Shown one piece after another: positions 1 to 12,554 of a stretch of DNA of 64,000 nt. Source of the stretch: Hemileia vastatrix (lineage: Eukaryota; Basidiomycota; Pucciniomycetes; Pucciniales; Zaghouaniaceae); assembly GCA_030280995.1 (NCBI GenBank), contig JASXTE010000005.1, forward strand, positions 21,294,501 through 21,358,500, in the 5' to 3' direction. The notes under the pieces were generated by a model. The model saw only the letters and a list, made by a program, of their open reading frames with translations. It made no database searches and was not told the DNA's origin. How positions within the stretch are numbered: position 1 is the stretch's first letter; every line of letters begins with the position of its first letter. A program made the position numbers and the translations under genes.

Positions 1-1846
1 TAAATATGGAAATATATGGGACTAAGCACAAAGTACTATTTAAGTCAACCCAAATCAAACAAAAATTATTAACAAAAAAAAATTAATTTAATAATTCAAT
101 TTTTATTAATAATAATGTTAATTCTTCTAGGACTAAGAGGAATTTAACACTCTATAATGGTCAACTAGGAAAAAAATAATAATAAATGAACACTTACACT
201 CAGTGAATCAGCAATTAAGCCACAATCACTGTTATTGCAGTAAAAATATAGTAATATGAGTGAGAGGTGCAAAGGTTAACTTACTATAGTGATTGGAAAA
301 TCACTTCAAAATAATAGATGTAATAATTTAATATAAACCTAAAAGATCAAACCCAAGTTCAAAACACGGTTGCAGCAAAAGTTTCTTTTTTGCTGGGTGG
401 TCTGTGCGCTATGTTGTTCGTCCCAAGTCTTGATCGTCGTCGTTGTTTGGAAAGGTCCTCACTTGTTGGCCGGTCGTCTAGAAGATGGTGAGGAAAAGAA
501 GAAAGGTAAAGAAGAAGAGGGGGAAGTATAATAAAAAAATAAAGAAATAAAAAATAATAAAAAAATATAATGATTCTGAGAGTTAGAGATGCGACAAGTT
601 TCCTTGGGAGTTAACACAATGGTGAGGCTTATTAAATTATAATATATTTTGTTTAAAGTAAGTATTATTTTCTCTGCGCACCCAACACTATTATTACTAT
701 TAGACTTAATGCAACCTTTAGTTAGTTATATAAAATTTAAATTAGAATTGTAATACTAATAAAAATAATAATAAACTGGTTATATTAAAATATGTTCAAG
801 TTTGGAGTGTATAGTAAGTGATGAGGCTACAGGGGATTATCCAAGGCCCTTTTATAGGCAATGGGTCCTCTGAAGCGCCACTATATTTGTAAATACAAGA
901 ATCATAATAAGATGAAACAAGAATATAAAAGAATAAGTGAAACATAACAATGTAGAGAAAAATATGAAACAAATAATTAAAACCCCAAATAAGAATCAAA
1001 TTTTCCCACAATTAATTCCCAAATCAGTAAGTAAAAATAGTGAATAACTAAACAAGCCTGGGACATAGGAACTATGAGAAAAATAATTCAAAACAGATGG
1101 TACAGTCTGATTTAAGGATTTTTAAGTGAAACAAGAAAAAATATTTTGATGCAACAAAATATGTAATCAATTTCAATTTAGTATAAAGAAATTAATTAAT
1201 TGTTCCAACTATGTAATTAAATAATTAATTTAAATGAAACAAGTAATTAATTTATTACTAAATTAAGTTGAGAAATTTAATACTATTTTTTTAAAATAAG
1301 TATTATAATTTAATTTTTTTATTGACACAATTAAGGGTCCAAAAAACAGCGGCAATAATTATGGATAATAGTATATGAAAAAGGTATATTTTAATAATTA
1401 AATTTAATTAATTAAATTAATTAAAATATAAGATAAAAACTTGAATATAATTATCTTATAAGTTTTTAATTAATTAATTTATAATTATTAAATAAACAAT
1501 GTGACCTTTGTTATGGAATTAAATGCTTTTAAATTATTTTATAATAAAATTAAAATAATATTTACTTTATTTATATAAATAAAATATTAATATAAATTTA
1601 TTATGTAATATAAGATTAATTTTAAATGCATACTCTGTAATTATTATGTCTTTATTTAACTCTAATAAATTGTATGTTTATTTACTGGGCTCCTGGGACA
1701 GCCTGGCTGACAATATAGGATTAGAGAACAGGTTTATGGTGGTTCATATGTTTTGGAAGAGCTGGATGGTTTTGTCTTAAAGAAGAGGGTAGTCACTGAT
1801 CAAGTGAAGAAGTTTTAACCTAGGGGCATAAAGAGTGCTGAAGTTT
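1..1846. other. AT-rich intergenic DNA
   Basis: I see no supportable gene here. Most of it is A+T-rich with many short oligo-A and oligo-T runs. The patch at about 370-530 differs: it holds several CpG dinucleotides (GCGC, a GTCGTCGT run, CCGG, GTCG) and ends in a purine-rich tract at 481-560. The open frame at 796-1011 on the minus strand is short, hydrophobic and low complexity, so I treat it as chance. Confidence 0.5.
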
Positions 1847-2045
1847 GACTCCAAAATGAGAATAAAATATTTAAAAATTTTTTAAAGGTGACTCCAAAAT
1901 GAGGATAAACTATCTACAACCATTTTAAAGGTGACTCCGAAATGAGGATAAAATATCTAAAAAATTTTTAAAGGTGACTCTGAAATGAGGATAAACTATC
2001 TACAATTTTTTTAAAGGTGACTCCAAAATAAGGATAAAATACAAC
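1847..2045. repeat. 43-bp tandem repeat, about 4.6 units
   Basis: The phrase GACTCCAAAATGAGGATAAA recurs at 1847, 1890, 1933, 1976 and 2019, exactly 43 bp apart, each followed by an AT-rich stretch ending TTTAAAGGT. Units differ by a few substitutions (CCAAAA, CCGAAA, CTGAAA). No coding role is apparent. Confidence 0.9.
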
Positions 2046-2146
2046 ATCAATCTTTTAGGAAATCTCACAGTCTTTCAAGAAATCAATTATTACTTCAATT
2101 TTAAAATTTTATTTTGGGGTGAAAATATGAGGTGGAACCAAATTTT

Positions 2147-3087
2147 GTTAGGAGTGTTCACAGGGGAAACTTCTAGATTTAATATTGGTAAGTTTGGGGG
2201 TAATTGATGAGTTGGAAGCTCTATTCACAATTACCCCAAAATGTTTGTTTCCAAACCTTCTCTGCTTCTAGTTGAATCCTGGCTTTGTTTTTGTTATATA
2301 GGTAGTCCTCTATGACTATAAACTGGAACCTTATGCTGACACAGCACAATCTTTTGGAAGTCTGGATTCAAGAATTTTGTTTTGTTTCAGTTTTTCAGTT
2401 TTTCAGTTTTTCAGTTTTTCAGTTTTGTTGTTTTTTTTGCTTTATTTTATTTTATTTTATTTTTTTTTAAAAAAAAGTTGTTATATTGGGGTGGATGATC
2501 ACTGGTGGTCTCCAATCATTTTTACAAATTGAAGGGAGCCCACCCAGTTATCATTAGTTTGTTTTCTTGATTTTCATTAAATTATCATTTTTCAAATTTT
2601 CAAATTTTCAAAATTTATTTTCAAAAATTTTATTTATGTTATATTTTTATTTTTTCTTTCTTTTGTATCCACAATAAAGGTGCACTTGTATGTGGGTATG
2701 GTGTCAGGGGTTTGGCTCATCCAAATGGCTGGGGGACATCTTTTTTTCTTTTTTTTTTTTCTGTTAGTCCATCAAGACTTAAAACCAAAAATTCTTTTCA
2801 AGATTATTTATGATTGGTCCTAAACTTCAAGACCGCAAAAAACTGAAGATGTCAATAAAACTAGGAATTATAATGGTCAAGATTTGATGAGGATTTCTTT
2901 TAGTTAGAAGTGTTCATTGGGGAACCTTCTAGATTTAATATTGGCAAGTGTGGGGGTAACTGATGGACTGGATGCTCTATCAACAGTTACCCCACAAAGT
3001 TTGTTTACCTGCTTATTTGTTTCTAGGTTGATCTCTAGCATTGGTTTTGTGATTCAGGTAAAAGTCCTCTAAGACTATAAACTGGTG
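2147..3087. repeat. dispersed direct repeat pair, about 185 bp each
   Basis: Segments 2147-2330 and 2903-3087 are diverged copies in the same orientation. Both run from GTTAG(G/A)AGTGTTCA through CTTCTAGATTTAATATTGG and a GTTACCCCA block to GACTATAAACTGG. A shorter third match to the last part lies near 3,132-3,165. The copies are too diverged to be a recent duplication and no encoded product is visible. Confidence 0.75.
2386..2426. repeat. 8-bp microsatellite (TTTTTCAG)n
   Basis: CAG recurs every 8 bp at 2388, 2396, 2404, 2412 and 2420 within a T-rich tract, followed by TTTTATTTTATT low-complexity sequence to about 2,475. Confidence 0.85.
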
Positions 3088-3451
3088 AAGTTTTACACTT
3101 GAAGACTTAAATACATCAAGTAGAAATTTTTTTTGTGGTCCTATATGACCTTAAACTGGAGCTTTTGTCAATCACTTGTTTGGACACTCATTAGGGAGAA
3201 TTGGATTTATTTTTGGAATCACAGTCATTTTTTTTATCAATCACTCATTTAAAAGATTATATGGAATCTATCTCCTCAATTTCCAATTATGCAGAAAACT
3301 TTGGATTGTGGACTTTTGGTTTTGATGATCATCAAGATTTATTTTAGAAGAAGAATGGAATTATGTTGGGAATAGGTGATTTATTTGGTCAAATTTTTGG
3401 TTGTAGGTCTGATTTGGTGATGTAGGAAAATTGGTATGATGGTTGAAGTTG

Positions 3452-3635
3452 TGGAAATTGGAGGACCTCATGGCGGTGTCTAGATCATTGCAGTTCTAGC
3501 CCATTAGGGGTGGAAGCCTAATCTCTTAATTTCATTGGGGATGTAAAGTTTGGTAGAGAGGAATTGAAGGACCTTATGGCAATGTCTAGATCATTTCAGT
3601 TCTAGCTCAGTAGGGGTGGAAGCCTACTCTCTTAT
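3452..3635. repeat. direct repeat pair of about 75 bp
   Basis: Two copies (about 3452-3523 and 3560-3635) share GGACCT.ATGGC, TGTCTAGATCATT, CAGTTCTAGC and GGGGTGGAAGCCTA. Around it (3,090-4,746) I see only short frames. A minus-strand one at 3757-3939 ends with a plausible globular run (SSPFDLEESW) that might be a transposase N-terminal relic, but I cannot support this. Confidence 0.65.
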
Positions 3636-4746
3636 TATTAGCGATAGAGACATCAGAATCAGATGGCTATTTTTTTATATTTCAGCACCAACTAAAACAT
3701 CAAAATTCAATCATATGAAGCTAATTATTTTGGTAAAATTTTTATATCAAGAGTGTCTAATTTGAATCATTAGAAAATTTCTCAGCACTCTTATTAAATT
3801 CTTGAATGATAGCCCAACTTTCCTCAAGGTCAAAAGGAGAAGAAGCCAGGTGCAATCTAAAGTTTGAAATCTTTTGTTGGAAGAATAATGCCAACATAGT
3901 TGTCATCATCGTCCAATTGGTTGGAAGAAGAAGCCTCAAGGGGCTTACATTTATCTATATGGGTTAAACATTTTAAATTTTAGAAAATTTATGGTTAAGA
4001 GAACTCACATTTTTGTTGAAAGAGGACAGGTTATATTTTGTTGAACAGCCAAAAAAGAAATTCTTGAAGAATTAGAAGATCCACTAAGAAAACTAGGGGA
4101 ATCAGAAGAGTTCATGATTACAATGATGGTAGTTTATGAATATAAATTTGAATGCATAATTGGTTGGAATGGGGACATTTCTTATTGGAGGGAGGATGTG
4201 GCATTCCACATCTGGGTAGGCCAATTCGGTGAAAATTTGATTTAATATTGATTGAAAGGAAATTATGGTGTTAACGGGTGTTAGTTTGGTCATTATGGAT
4301 ATTTTTGGATATATTTGTGGCATTTTAGAATGGCTATATAATGGTATTTTTATTCTGATTTGATGGTTTTATGGATTTGGTAATGGTTTCACTGGATTTT
4401 GGGGAGGATTCTCTAACTTTGGGTATTTTCTAAGGCTCTTTTAGGTTTATTTTTAAAGATTAGTAGTTTTTTTTTGGATTATCAGGCTGGATATTTGGAA
4501 TTTTGGAAGGTGATTATTATCATTGGATAGCCCAGATTTTTCTCTACCTTTAGTGTCATTATGGTTTTTTATCATATTTTACTGTTTTATTAGTGTTTTG
4601 CTTGATTTAGTGACTTTTAGTATTATTGGTGGATATGGTGTGCTGATGGAATGGCCACTGAGCTCCAGTGTGCTCCAGTGTGCTCCGGTTTTCTCCGGTG
4701 ATTTTCTGGTGCAAAAGCAAAGTGTACTGGAAAAATTCTGTCATGG

Positions 4747-4911
4747 TGGCAAAATTAACTCACTGTGGCAAATTTAGCGCAATCTGGCAAAATTAGCTCA
4801 TTATGGCAAAAAGAACTCATTGTGGCAAAATTTTCTCACAATGGGAAAGTCTGGTAACTGGGTTAAAGTTTGGTCACTATGGAAAAATTTGGCTATTGTG
4901 GCAAAATTTGG
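4747..4911. repeat. 19-bp tandem repeat, about 8.7 units
   Basis: Units start at 4747, 4766, 4785, 4804, 4823, 4842, 4861, 4880 and 4899, with consensus TGGCAAAATTNNCTCACTG. Spacing is exactly 19 bp throughout despite substitutions. The preceding 4,664-4,710 holds a smaller GTGCTCCAG repeat. The frame 4523-4777 runs into this array and is not supported as a gene. Confidence 0.9.
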
Positions 4912-5630
4912 TTAGAAATTTATTATGCTTATTAGATCAATAGTTTATTGTAGATCCTATGCATGTAGGGTATTGTTGGAAAGTTATGGAGCAAGAGAAT
5001 CAGGATGAAAAAGAGAATCTTAGTCTTCTACATGTTTTTTTTTTAGTTTTGATAATCAGGGTCTTTTTTGATAGTTAACAATATTATAATATGTAACAAC
5101 AATTATAATAAAAAATATAAACATATTGGGTACCATTGGATAGCCCTCAACTGGGGTGACTCAAATTTAATACTTTTGTTATAAAATTCAAAAAATAAAA
5201 ATAAAATAAAGTACACTCTTTAATTTTGGTGGGAAACTGGATAAACCTAGGGCAGTTCTTTAATAAGGCACCTTTGAACAGGTCATTCCAAGGGTAGTTT
5301 CTGGGGTACTTTACTGTACTTTTCAGTCTCTGGGGAAAGTTTTATGGCTTGTTCTAAGTATTTTCTGTGACTATTATCAGTGTAATGTGGTATTAGGTAT
5401 TTGTTTTTGGGGTGTAATCATTGATTGCAATTAGATTTTTATTAAATATAGGTTTTCATTGCTTTCAAAAGTTTTTCAATCAGGATTTCATCTATTCCAC
5501 TCTTCAAGTCAATCTTCAAGCTTAGTTAATCGAATCTTACGTTTAATTAGAGGGACAGGGATTTCTTTTTGTCTTTCCAACTCCCTTGGATTCTGCCTGC
5601 AACAAGTTGAATGTAGGAGTCTTTCTACAA
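4912..5630. other. no recognisable gene
   Basis: AT-rich sequence with a short plus-strand frame at 5459-5677. Its second half lies in sequence conserved with the CACTA-like copies (see 46,625-61,284), and its first half has no counterpart there. It has no recognised motif, so I do not call it a gene. Confidence 0.4.
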
Positions 5631-5634
5631 CAGC

Positions 5635-6852
5635 CACTTTAAACCCATTTGAACCCCCTCTCTACCACTTTTTATAACCCATATCTCCAATTTTTATCAT
5701 TACCCTTTGCCTTTTTCTACACTTACCCACTCATCAACCCCTTTTCATTTTCTTCTCAAAAAATCCTCTTGGTTTCTATGAGCTATAACAGGCATAAAGG
5801 TCTGGGTAAATGATAAATAGGGATGGAAAGAAGTGGAAAGGGGCAGGGACTCTTTTAAAGGGTCAGAGAGCATTTGATAGCAGAAGAAAGGGCTTAAAAT
5901 CATGGAAATATTTGTGTTGAGAGAAAAGAAATTTTTAACAGGGGAATAATATTTAAGATAATTTGTTATGTAAGACAGAAGGTAGGAATGGAGAGGGAAG
6001 TAATAGTGTTGTACAAAATAAAATAATAGTAAAACATGAGAAATATGTTATATAGCATGGAAACAGGAATTGAATCAACTCAAAAAAAAACAAATAAAGT
6101 CAAACAAACCATTTTTATACAGTTAATTCTAATAAAATTTCATTTTATGTCTTTCTTTTTCATATATTGAAGATAAAGGGTTTATATATTGTGAAAAATA
6201 CTATTATATGAATATCTTTTTTATTGAGTAGAAAACAGAATAGATATATATATTAGATCTTAATTTTATCACCAAAGCTCTATTCCATTCATTTTTATAA
6301 GGGGTTTTAATTTTTCAGATATTTTAATTATTAATAATGGTTAATAAAATACTTGTGAATAATTAGAACTAAATTTTTGTTTCAAATTATTACTGGGGAA
6401 GTTTAATGGAAGATATTAATTTTCAAAATATTTTTTTTGAATGATTTACTATAGTTCCTTATAATTTTACCATATATTGACAATTGAGTAAAATTATTTG
6501 AGCATTTAAGATCACTTTTCTTTCAATTTATATTGGGGTGTTTCTAGTTTTACATGCAACAAAGTAGAAAATTATTTTTAACATTTTTTAGCTTTCAAGA
6601 CTGGCTTAGCTTTGGGGAGGACTTATTTAAACTTACTATTACAAAATCATGTTTTTAATTCTTCAACATTGTTTCAAAAAATGTCCACATCTCCTCAATA
6701 AATAATCAAGCTAGCTTCATCAGAGGTTCAATGTATTTTCACGCTTTATTCCTTATTGTTTCATCACTGCCCCAATGTGAGCTCAATTAGATATGAATTT
6801 AGTTTCAAGGTTGTAAACTTTCCAGAAAGCTGGATCCCCATATTGTGTGGTG
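5635..6852. mobile_element. CACTA-like element, partial copy 1 (one terminus)
   Basis: The terminus at 6852 reads ATATTGTGTGGTG, matching the GGTG ends at 40,185 and 61,284. Going inward (leftward), the sequence matches 46,625-48,100 in inverted orientation: the AAGCTTTCCAGAAAG-type palindrome, the TTGTTTCATCAC block, AAGCTAGCTT and the CT-rich block at 5,640-5,760. It lacks the 47,399-47,647 MITE and so serves as an empty-site reference. Similarity stops near 5,635. I find no opposite terminus, so it is truncated or interrupted there. Confidence 0.75.
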
Positions 6853-7904
6853 TATTTGAGACATATGAATTAATAATCTTACTTTTTGCATGTTCAATAA
6901 CCTACTGATTTATAAATTGAACCCCATTAAAATTGTGTTTATGCCACATGTGAAAAATTTGAGAAATTATTTTTACCATTATTCAAATTCTTTCTGGAAG
7001 CCCATAACCAATAATCACAGGGCTTTACAAGTGTCTTTTATAATAGTCTACACTATATTTGATGAGAAAAATATTTATCTGAATAATAATTTTTCTAGTA
7101 ATAGATATTTGGATAAATATAAATTCAAAAGAGTAAAAAATGTGCAAGAGATGTCTAGGACTTTTTTGTATATGTAATTTTGTTTATTTTAAAACTTTTT
7201 TCAAAGTTAAACTTAAAATAATTATTACTCATATTTTTTGGTGTTACACCACATATAAGTATATCTACTATTAGTAATTATTGTGAATTCATAGATTTTT
7301 TAAGTCTATTTTATCATAAAAACTACCCAAAAAATTTATCTCTCACTGACAAGACCTCATAATATCAGCATATTCATCTGAAAAATATTGGGTAATTTTT
7401 TACCGCAAAAAACTTGTGAAAACAAAATCATCATCAACACATATATTTTTTTATAATATTTTATTCTATTCAATGGTCCATCCAGTTAAAAAAATTTTTC
7501 CATCAAATGTAAAAATGAAGTCAAATCACAACAAATATCTTTAACAAGTGTGAAGACCACTGGTTCACTGATCATAACATTATCAAAAAATATATAAAGT
7601 ATTATCAGAAACAAATTTATCCCACAAGCTAGAATTTACTTTAGAGTACCATTCATACATAGGTATGAATGGTGCTCTAATTGTTTTATTTAATAAGTAA
7701 GTGATATGAAAGTTTTTGAATCAAAATTTTGAGAGATAAGGTCAATATGACAATTGCTCCATCCTTCAATTGTAATAAATGTTATGAACTACTACCACTA
7801 CATTTTTTATTGAATAGAATTAATTACAATAGGAAACTTGTTTACTTCAAATTTTATACTAATGGCCATGGTATTTTATTTTTGTTTCACTATTGAACAT
7901 TGAG
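6853..7904. other. AT-rich spacer with a hairpin
   Basis: No supported gene. A near-perfect inverted repeat lies at about 7,646-7,680 (stem GTACCATTCATAC, 4-nt loop). The frame at 6890-7177 straddles non-conserved AT-rich DNA and is not called. Confidence 0.45.
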
Positions 7905-8087
7905 GGTGTTACAGACTTGGTCAAAAGGTTCTCTTGAAGGATGGCCTGATTCTGAGAGGGACAGTTTTATAATTCAATAAGGATACACTGGTATATTTAT
8001 AATACCTAGATACTAAGAATTATAGAAGTTTTTTCTCAGAAAATTACTTTCCTTAAAGTGGAAACTTTTGACCAAGTCTGTGACACC
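7905..8087. mobile_element. palindromic MITE with 23-bp inverted ends
   Basis: The left end GGTGTTACAGACTTGG and the right end CCAAGTCTGTGACACC pair over about 23 bp with one mismatch, and weaker pairing continues inward, so the 183-bp segment could fold into a long hairpin. No gene. Superfamily unknown, as I see no clear target duplication. Confidence 0.7.
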
Positions 8088-8995
8088 TTCACTCTTATTG
8101 TTTTCTAATTTTTAAGTACCAAAACTAGTAAATGAGTTTTTTTATTCACAGTACCTAAATTTTCCACTTGAATCACGGTATTTTTCTGAGAAGGAAAGTT
8201 TTATAATGCATGAAAGATACACATTTATACATATGATACCTAGATGGTATACATTATATCAGTGTTCTTCTCAGAAATGGACCATTGTTCAGATGGAAAG
8301 TTTGGATAGTGTGTAACCATATGGCATAAACTTCTCTAATGGCCAAAGAATTTTTTTTTTTGGTTAACCGTAAAAATATAAGTGAACAAGATATTGTCAA
8401 AATTTTCCCCTTGAAGGATGGTTTATAATTGATAAGGACACTTTTATAATGCACATTATTTAGGTATTATATGTAACCAGTATATTATTTATAAGTTATT
8501 TGATTGCCTCTCTCAGAAACAGACCACTCTTTAGGTGGAAAATTTAGGTACTTGACATGAAATGAGCTCATTTACTAGCCTTAGTACTTGAAAATAGGCT
8601 AAGAATAAAATGAATGGTGTCACACACTTTGTCAAAAGTCTCCACATGAAGGATGGTCCAACTTTGTGAAGGAAACTTTTATAATGCATATCATTTATGT
8701 ATGATAAATATATCAGTGTATCTTTAATGCATTTTAAAAATGTCTTTCTCAAAATCAGAATGTCATTCAAATGGAAAATTTCACTTTTATGGCCAACCAT
8801 TAATCAAATACCATGACCATTAGAAAAGCTTATTTCATCTTCTTACCCCATATCTAAAGTGTCCATCTAAGAAAAAGTCTGTCACTGAAAAGGACACATT
8901 TATGATTTTAACTACCTATGTTTCAAAGAGTTATGCCCTCACTTATATGCCTTTTAAAAGTGTCTTTCTAAGAATCTGCCCATGCTCAGAAGTTC
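8088..8995. repeat. array of diverged relatives of the 7,905 MITE
   Basis: Segments starting near 8,160, 8,390, 8,616 and 8,860 repeat the same order of motifs: GTCAAAA, CTTGAAGGATGG, ACTTTTATAATGCA, TCTCAGAAA and CAGATGGAAA, at about 230-250 bp spacing. The 8,616 unit starts GGTGTCACACACTTTG, like the MITE end. The block 8,081-8,140 is inverted relative to 8,560-8,625, so the array contains units in both orientations. Short minus-strand frames in it are by-products. Confidence 0.65.
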
Positions 8996-9530
8996 ATTTT
9001 GCTCCATGTCTAGCCAGATACCAAATTTTATTTTTACATGACTAAATATATTAATCTTGTATTATAAAAGTGAATTAAAAAAATTATTATTATTAAAAAT
9101 AAAAAATTCTACCTGATGAATTTTGAAAATAAAATCTAACTACCTCAAACATTAGTAATATAGTGGAAAGCAAATTCCAGGGCAAAATTATTGTTTAAAA
9201 TATTTCATTAAGCCACAAGAATATATCAAGTGCAAGAATAATATTGTCTAAAAATATTATAAATATAATGAGCTTCCAAATATATTTTAATTATTACCAC
9301 CAAAAAGTATAGCATTCTTCCAGATGCATTTGGCACACAAGATTAACTATACCTAAATCATTTATATTAAAATGGTAGGAAAAGTTCATTAAATTATTTT
9401 ATGAAAAGAAAAATTCTATCCAATAAATATCTGTAAACTATAATATCTGAATTTTCTTTACTTGGGCCATTAAATTTAATACAGTTTGCATGAAGAAAGC
9501 ATTATATATTACATTATGAAATAAATGCAG
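8996..9530. other. no recognisable feature
   Basis: AT-rich sequence without a frame or repeat that I can support. It may hold the eroded inner part of the Harbinger relic to its right. Confidence 0.35.
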
Positions 9531-11287
9531 GTAAAATTGTTAGAAAAAGGCTTGAATTTAAAGGCAAATATCTCAGCCATAACTGAACCAAATTCAAACA
9601 TGTTTGTGGGAAATGAAAGATAGGCTTCAGGAGATTATTCATTTAAAAGGACATGAATTGGAATAAAACTAGCTCTAATTCCAACTTTTTTAAAAAACTT
9701 CACAGAAACTTGAGGTGTTATAATTAAAATGAAAACAAGAGGGATCTAAATGCCTAAATAATTATAAGATAAAACTTTCAGAAGCCTTATTCTCTATTTA
9801 TGTAATATCAAACATGAAATAAATAAAGTGAATACATGAAAAAAAAGTCTCAACTTAAAAGGTCAATATCTCAGCAACCACTGAACCAAATTCAAACAAT
9901 TTGTGGCAAATAAATGATAGTCTTCTGGAGAATCTTCACTTAGAAGGAGATAAGATTTGAATAAACATAACACTAATTCTGAATTTTTTTTCAAATTTTC
10001 ATAAAAATTTGAGAAGTGATTGTGAAAGTGACAGCATCAGGGGTTCAATAAGTCTGCTTTTATCCAGATAAGAGTCCTTCACCTATTTGAGTGTGCATTC
10101 TTTGTAGAAAGACAGAGATATCAGATAAGAAAGATAAAGAAATAGGAGTTGACACTTACCTTGATGGAAAGGTAGGAAATAATATATTAAGAAAGAGAAA
10201 AGTTATAATTTGGAGGAAATTTAATATGGAGCAAGTTAAATGTATAAAGAATGCGCAATCATTGTGTATCAATGACATGGAAAGGAATAAAAGTGAAAGG
10301 TGGGAAAGGGGGGATAATGAACAGGACAAGGAGGGATATATATAGTAGAATGATGGAGAGAAAAAAAAGATAAAAGGGAGAAAAAAAATTAGTTTAATCT
10401 TGAAAACCAAAAGAAAAACCACTTACAAAAAAAATGAGATACAAAGAAGGAAAAAAAATAATAATTAGCAAACAAAAAAATGAAAAAAATGACTTACCTG
10501 GAGAGATGAGCTAGAAAAAAATATTTGACTTCAAAAGATTTGAGGGATGCAAGAGAAGAGAAGGAAAAGGATATGAGGGATGAAAGAAAAAAATAATAAA
10601 TAAAAAATTATACAATTTCAGAAAGTATGTAATTTCAGGTTGAGTTGATTAAAGAAAACCAAGAAACTTGAAAAAAAGAGAATTTCTCAGCAAATTCAAA
10701 ATAAAAGTCAATATGCAAAAAAATAAATAACTACTCCCAAGTGAATAAAACATGCAAGAGAGTATAAAAAAATTAAAGGTTTGTGTTGAATAATAGACAT
10801 ATAAGTCAAAATTTTCCCTAAATCAGAGTCAGAATCAGAGTCAGAAACTAAAGTTAAAGAGATATCATTCATGGTTGACATAAGTTGCTTCCTGGAAGAG
10901 AGGTGCCTCATTTTTATTGGTAGAAACTTTAGGTGATGAGAGAAGCATAAATTTGCAACCAAATGAGCAGAGGGTGTGTAGATAGAAAAAAATGTTAATT
11001 TTTTACCACCAAAATTAAGTAGCCTAGAGTTAAGAGAGACATAAAGATAGCATCTGAAGTTATATCTCATGTGAACTGCTGACAAATCAATCATGGATGT
11101 GATGAGTTTGGGATCAGGAATTAGGAATGAAAATTGGGGTATAAGAGGTGGGATGATGTATTATCCTGCATTCTTTATCCACCAGCCCAAGGGCTAGTGT
11201 ATAAGAATATTCTGCAGTTAATAATGTCAGATCCAGAAAAAAAATTCCTGATCCCTAATTGTGAATCCCTTAACATTAATACCCCTT
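9531..11287 (-). mobile_element. Harbinger relic, transposase end, reversed
   Basis: The right terminus near 11,287 reads TTAATACCCC(T)T and is followed by ATT, matching the Harbinger ends at 29,477 and 62,495. Inside it is the same subterminal block (TTTGGGATCAGGAATTAG, GGGCTAGTG, AATAATGTC), then a transposase N-terminal exon, then two copies of an intronic motif (TCAGC..CACTGAACCAAATTC) at about 9,580 and 9,880 that is repeated three times at 35.8-36.35 kb. The other terminus is not visible, so the element is truncated. Confidence 0.75.
10708..11094 (-). pseudogene. Harbinger transposase, N-terminal exon relic
   Basis: The minus-strand frame contains MRHLSSRK followed by an acidic run (SDSDSDSDLG) and LTYMS. 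It aligns with the N-termini in the other two Harbinger copies (MKHLSTRKK...LAYMSF at 62,115 and the lost-start version at 34,647). The likely start is the MRHL methionine at about 10,914; the residues before it are leader. No catalytic segment of this copy is found, so it is a fragment. Confidence 0.65.
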
Positions 11288-11689
11288 ATTGCATTTGAGG
11301 CACTTGGACATGATAAAATATAAATATCTATTATTCACTTTTCCCCTCAAAAGCTTTTAGCTGAGAGTAAAAAAAAAGATAGAGAACAAATAAGTAAAAT
11401 ACTGAGGATATTCATTTTTTACATAAAGTCAACCATATGTGAAGCTACATAGATAATGCTAATAGTTGAATTTTTTTCTTTCAACTTGATGATGAATTTC
11501 TCACCAAAGATATGGTTTTTGTCAAAATAGTTCTTCATGTCATATTTTCTAATTATATGACAAAAGCTAGAGCTACTGTAGGAAAGCTGAAAATTTTCAT
11601 TTCTCTTATCCCTTTTCAAAATTAAAGGTCACATGACTTGTTTTTTTACTTTTCTTGATACTAGGTAAAATTTTACATTGCATATGCAA

Positions 11690-12005
11690 GAAGATTTTAT
11701 GTAGCATATGCATTATGCATCTATATGCAATTTACAATATACAACATTCAATACAAAATATGCAATGTAAAATATGCATTATGCAATATTCATATTGAAA
11801 TATGTAATATGCAGGATGAAATATTCATTATGTATTACACATTATGCAATATGCAATATGAAATATTCAATATGCATGCTTATGCTTTATGCATAATACA
11901 TGAATATTGAAAATTGAATATGCATGCATAATAGATACTGAATATGTAAGATTTTTGAATATTGACTATACATGAAAAATGCATATTGAGCATACATGCA
12001 TAATG
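11690..12005. repeat. low-complexity ATGCAATAT satellite-like tract
   Basis: About 315 bp is built from variations of ATATGCA, TATGCAATAT, AATATTCAATATGCAT and similar strings, with many overlapping palindromes (ATGCAT, AATATT, GCATGC). The plus-strand frame at 11725-11910 is a translation of this repeat, not a gene. The frame at 11419-11619 just upstream is also unsupported. Confidence 0.75.
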
Positions 12006-12184
12006 CTTATGTTAGACCAATCTCTGCTCAATGAGAGATCAAATTAGGGTTTTGTTGGATCAACTTTTGTTCAATGTAGGACACACTGGACTTCACTCAA
12101 GAACAAATCTCAGACTAAATGTGATTATAATTTTCTCTCAATGTGGTATTTATGGTGGGTCCAATATGTGGCATAAAATAGGGT

Positions 12185-12230
12185 CACCATGAAGTTCAAA
12201 GAGGAAGAACTGCTAGCAGTTCACCCCAAA
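12185..12230 (+). repeat. candidate CACTA-like terminus with palindrome
   Basis: CACC at 12185 is followed about 24 bp later by the perfect palindrome GAACTGCTAGCAGTTC. The same layout (CACC/CACT end, then a palindrome centred on TGCTAGCA) occurs at 28,497 and 30,797. No partner terminus was found, so this is tentative. Confidence 0.4.
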
Positions 12231-12554
12231 ATTTCCTGTGATGACCTAAAAGGGGGTCTCAAAAACTACCATAAACACCAAAAAAAAGGTACCAAACCTG
12301 CCATCAGAAGATGAAATACTGCCCTGAACAGGTGTATTTCAACAGTGTATTTGTCCCCAAAAATGACTTCTTTTGGGCACAACAAGCCATAAATCACTTC
12401 CCTCCTTCATCATGATTGGAGCTAGGAAAAAACATGCCAAAAATTATTTTTTTCCACATATTTTTATGGGCTTATTCATACATGTGAAATATGTCACTTG
12501 ACAGAACTTTTGAAATTCCTTCATCATACACTTGCCCTTAATCTTCATCAACAT

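Noticed and set aside
3590..3650. A-box-like TAGCTCAGTAGG, possible tRNA or SINE
   Set aside because: No B-box or cloverleaf follows, and the sister repeat unit at 3,480 has lost the motif.
4747..4911. CRISPR-like regular array
   Set aside because: Units are contiguous 19-mers without unique spacers, and the window is eukaryotic.
11725..11910. ORF in the ATGCAATAT tract
   Set aside because: It is a translation of a low-complexity repeat (repeating NMQYEIFNM-type residues).
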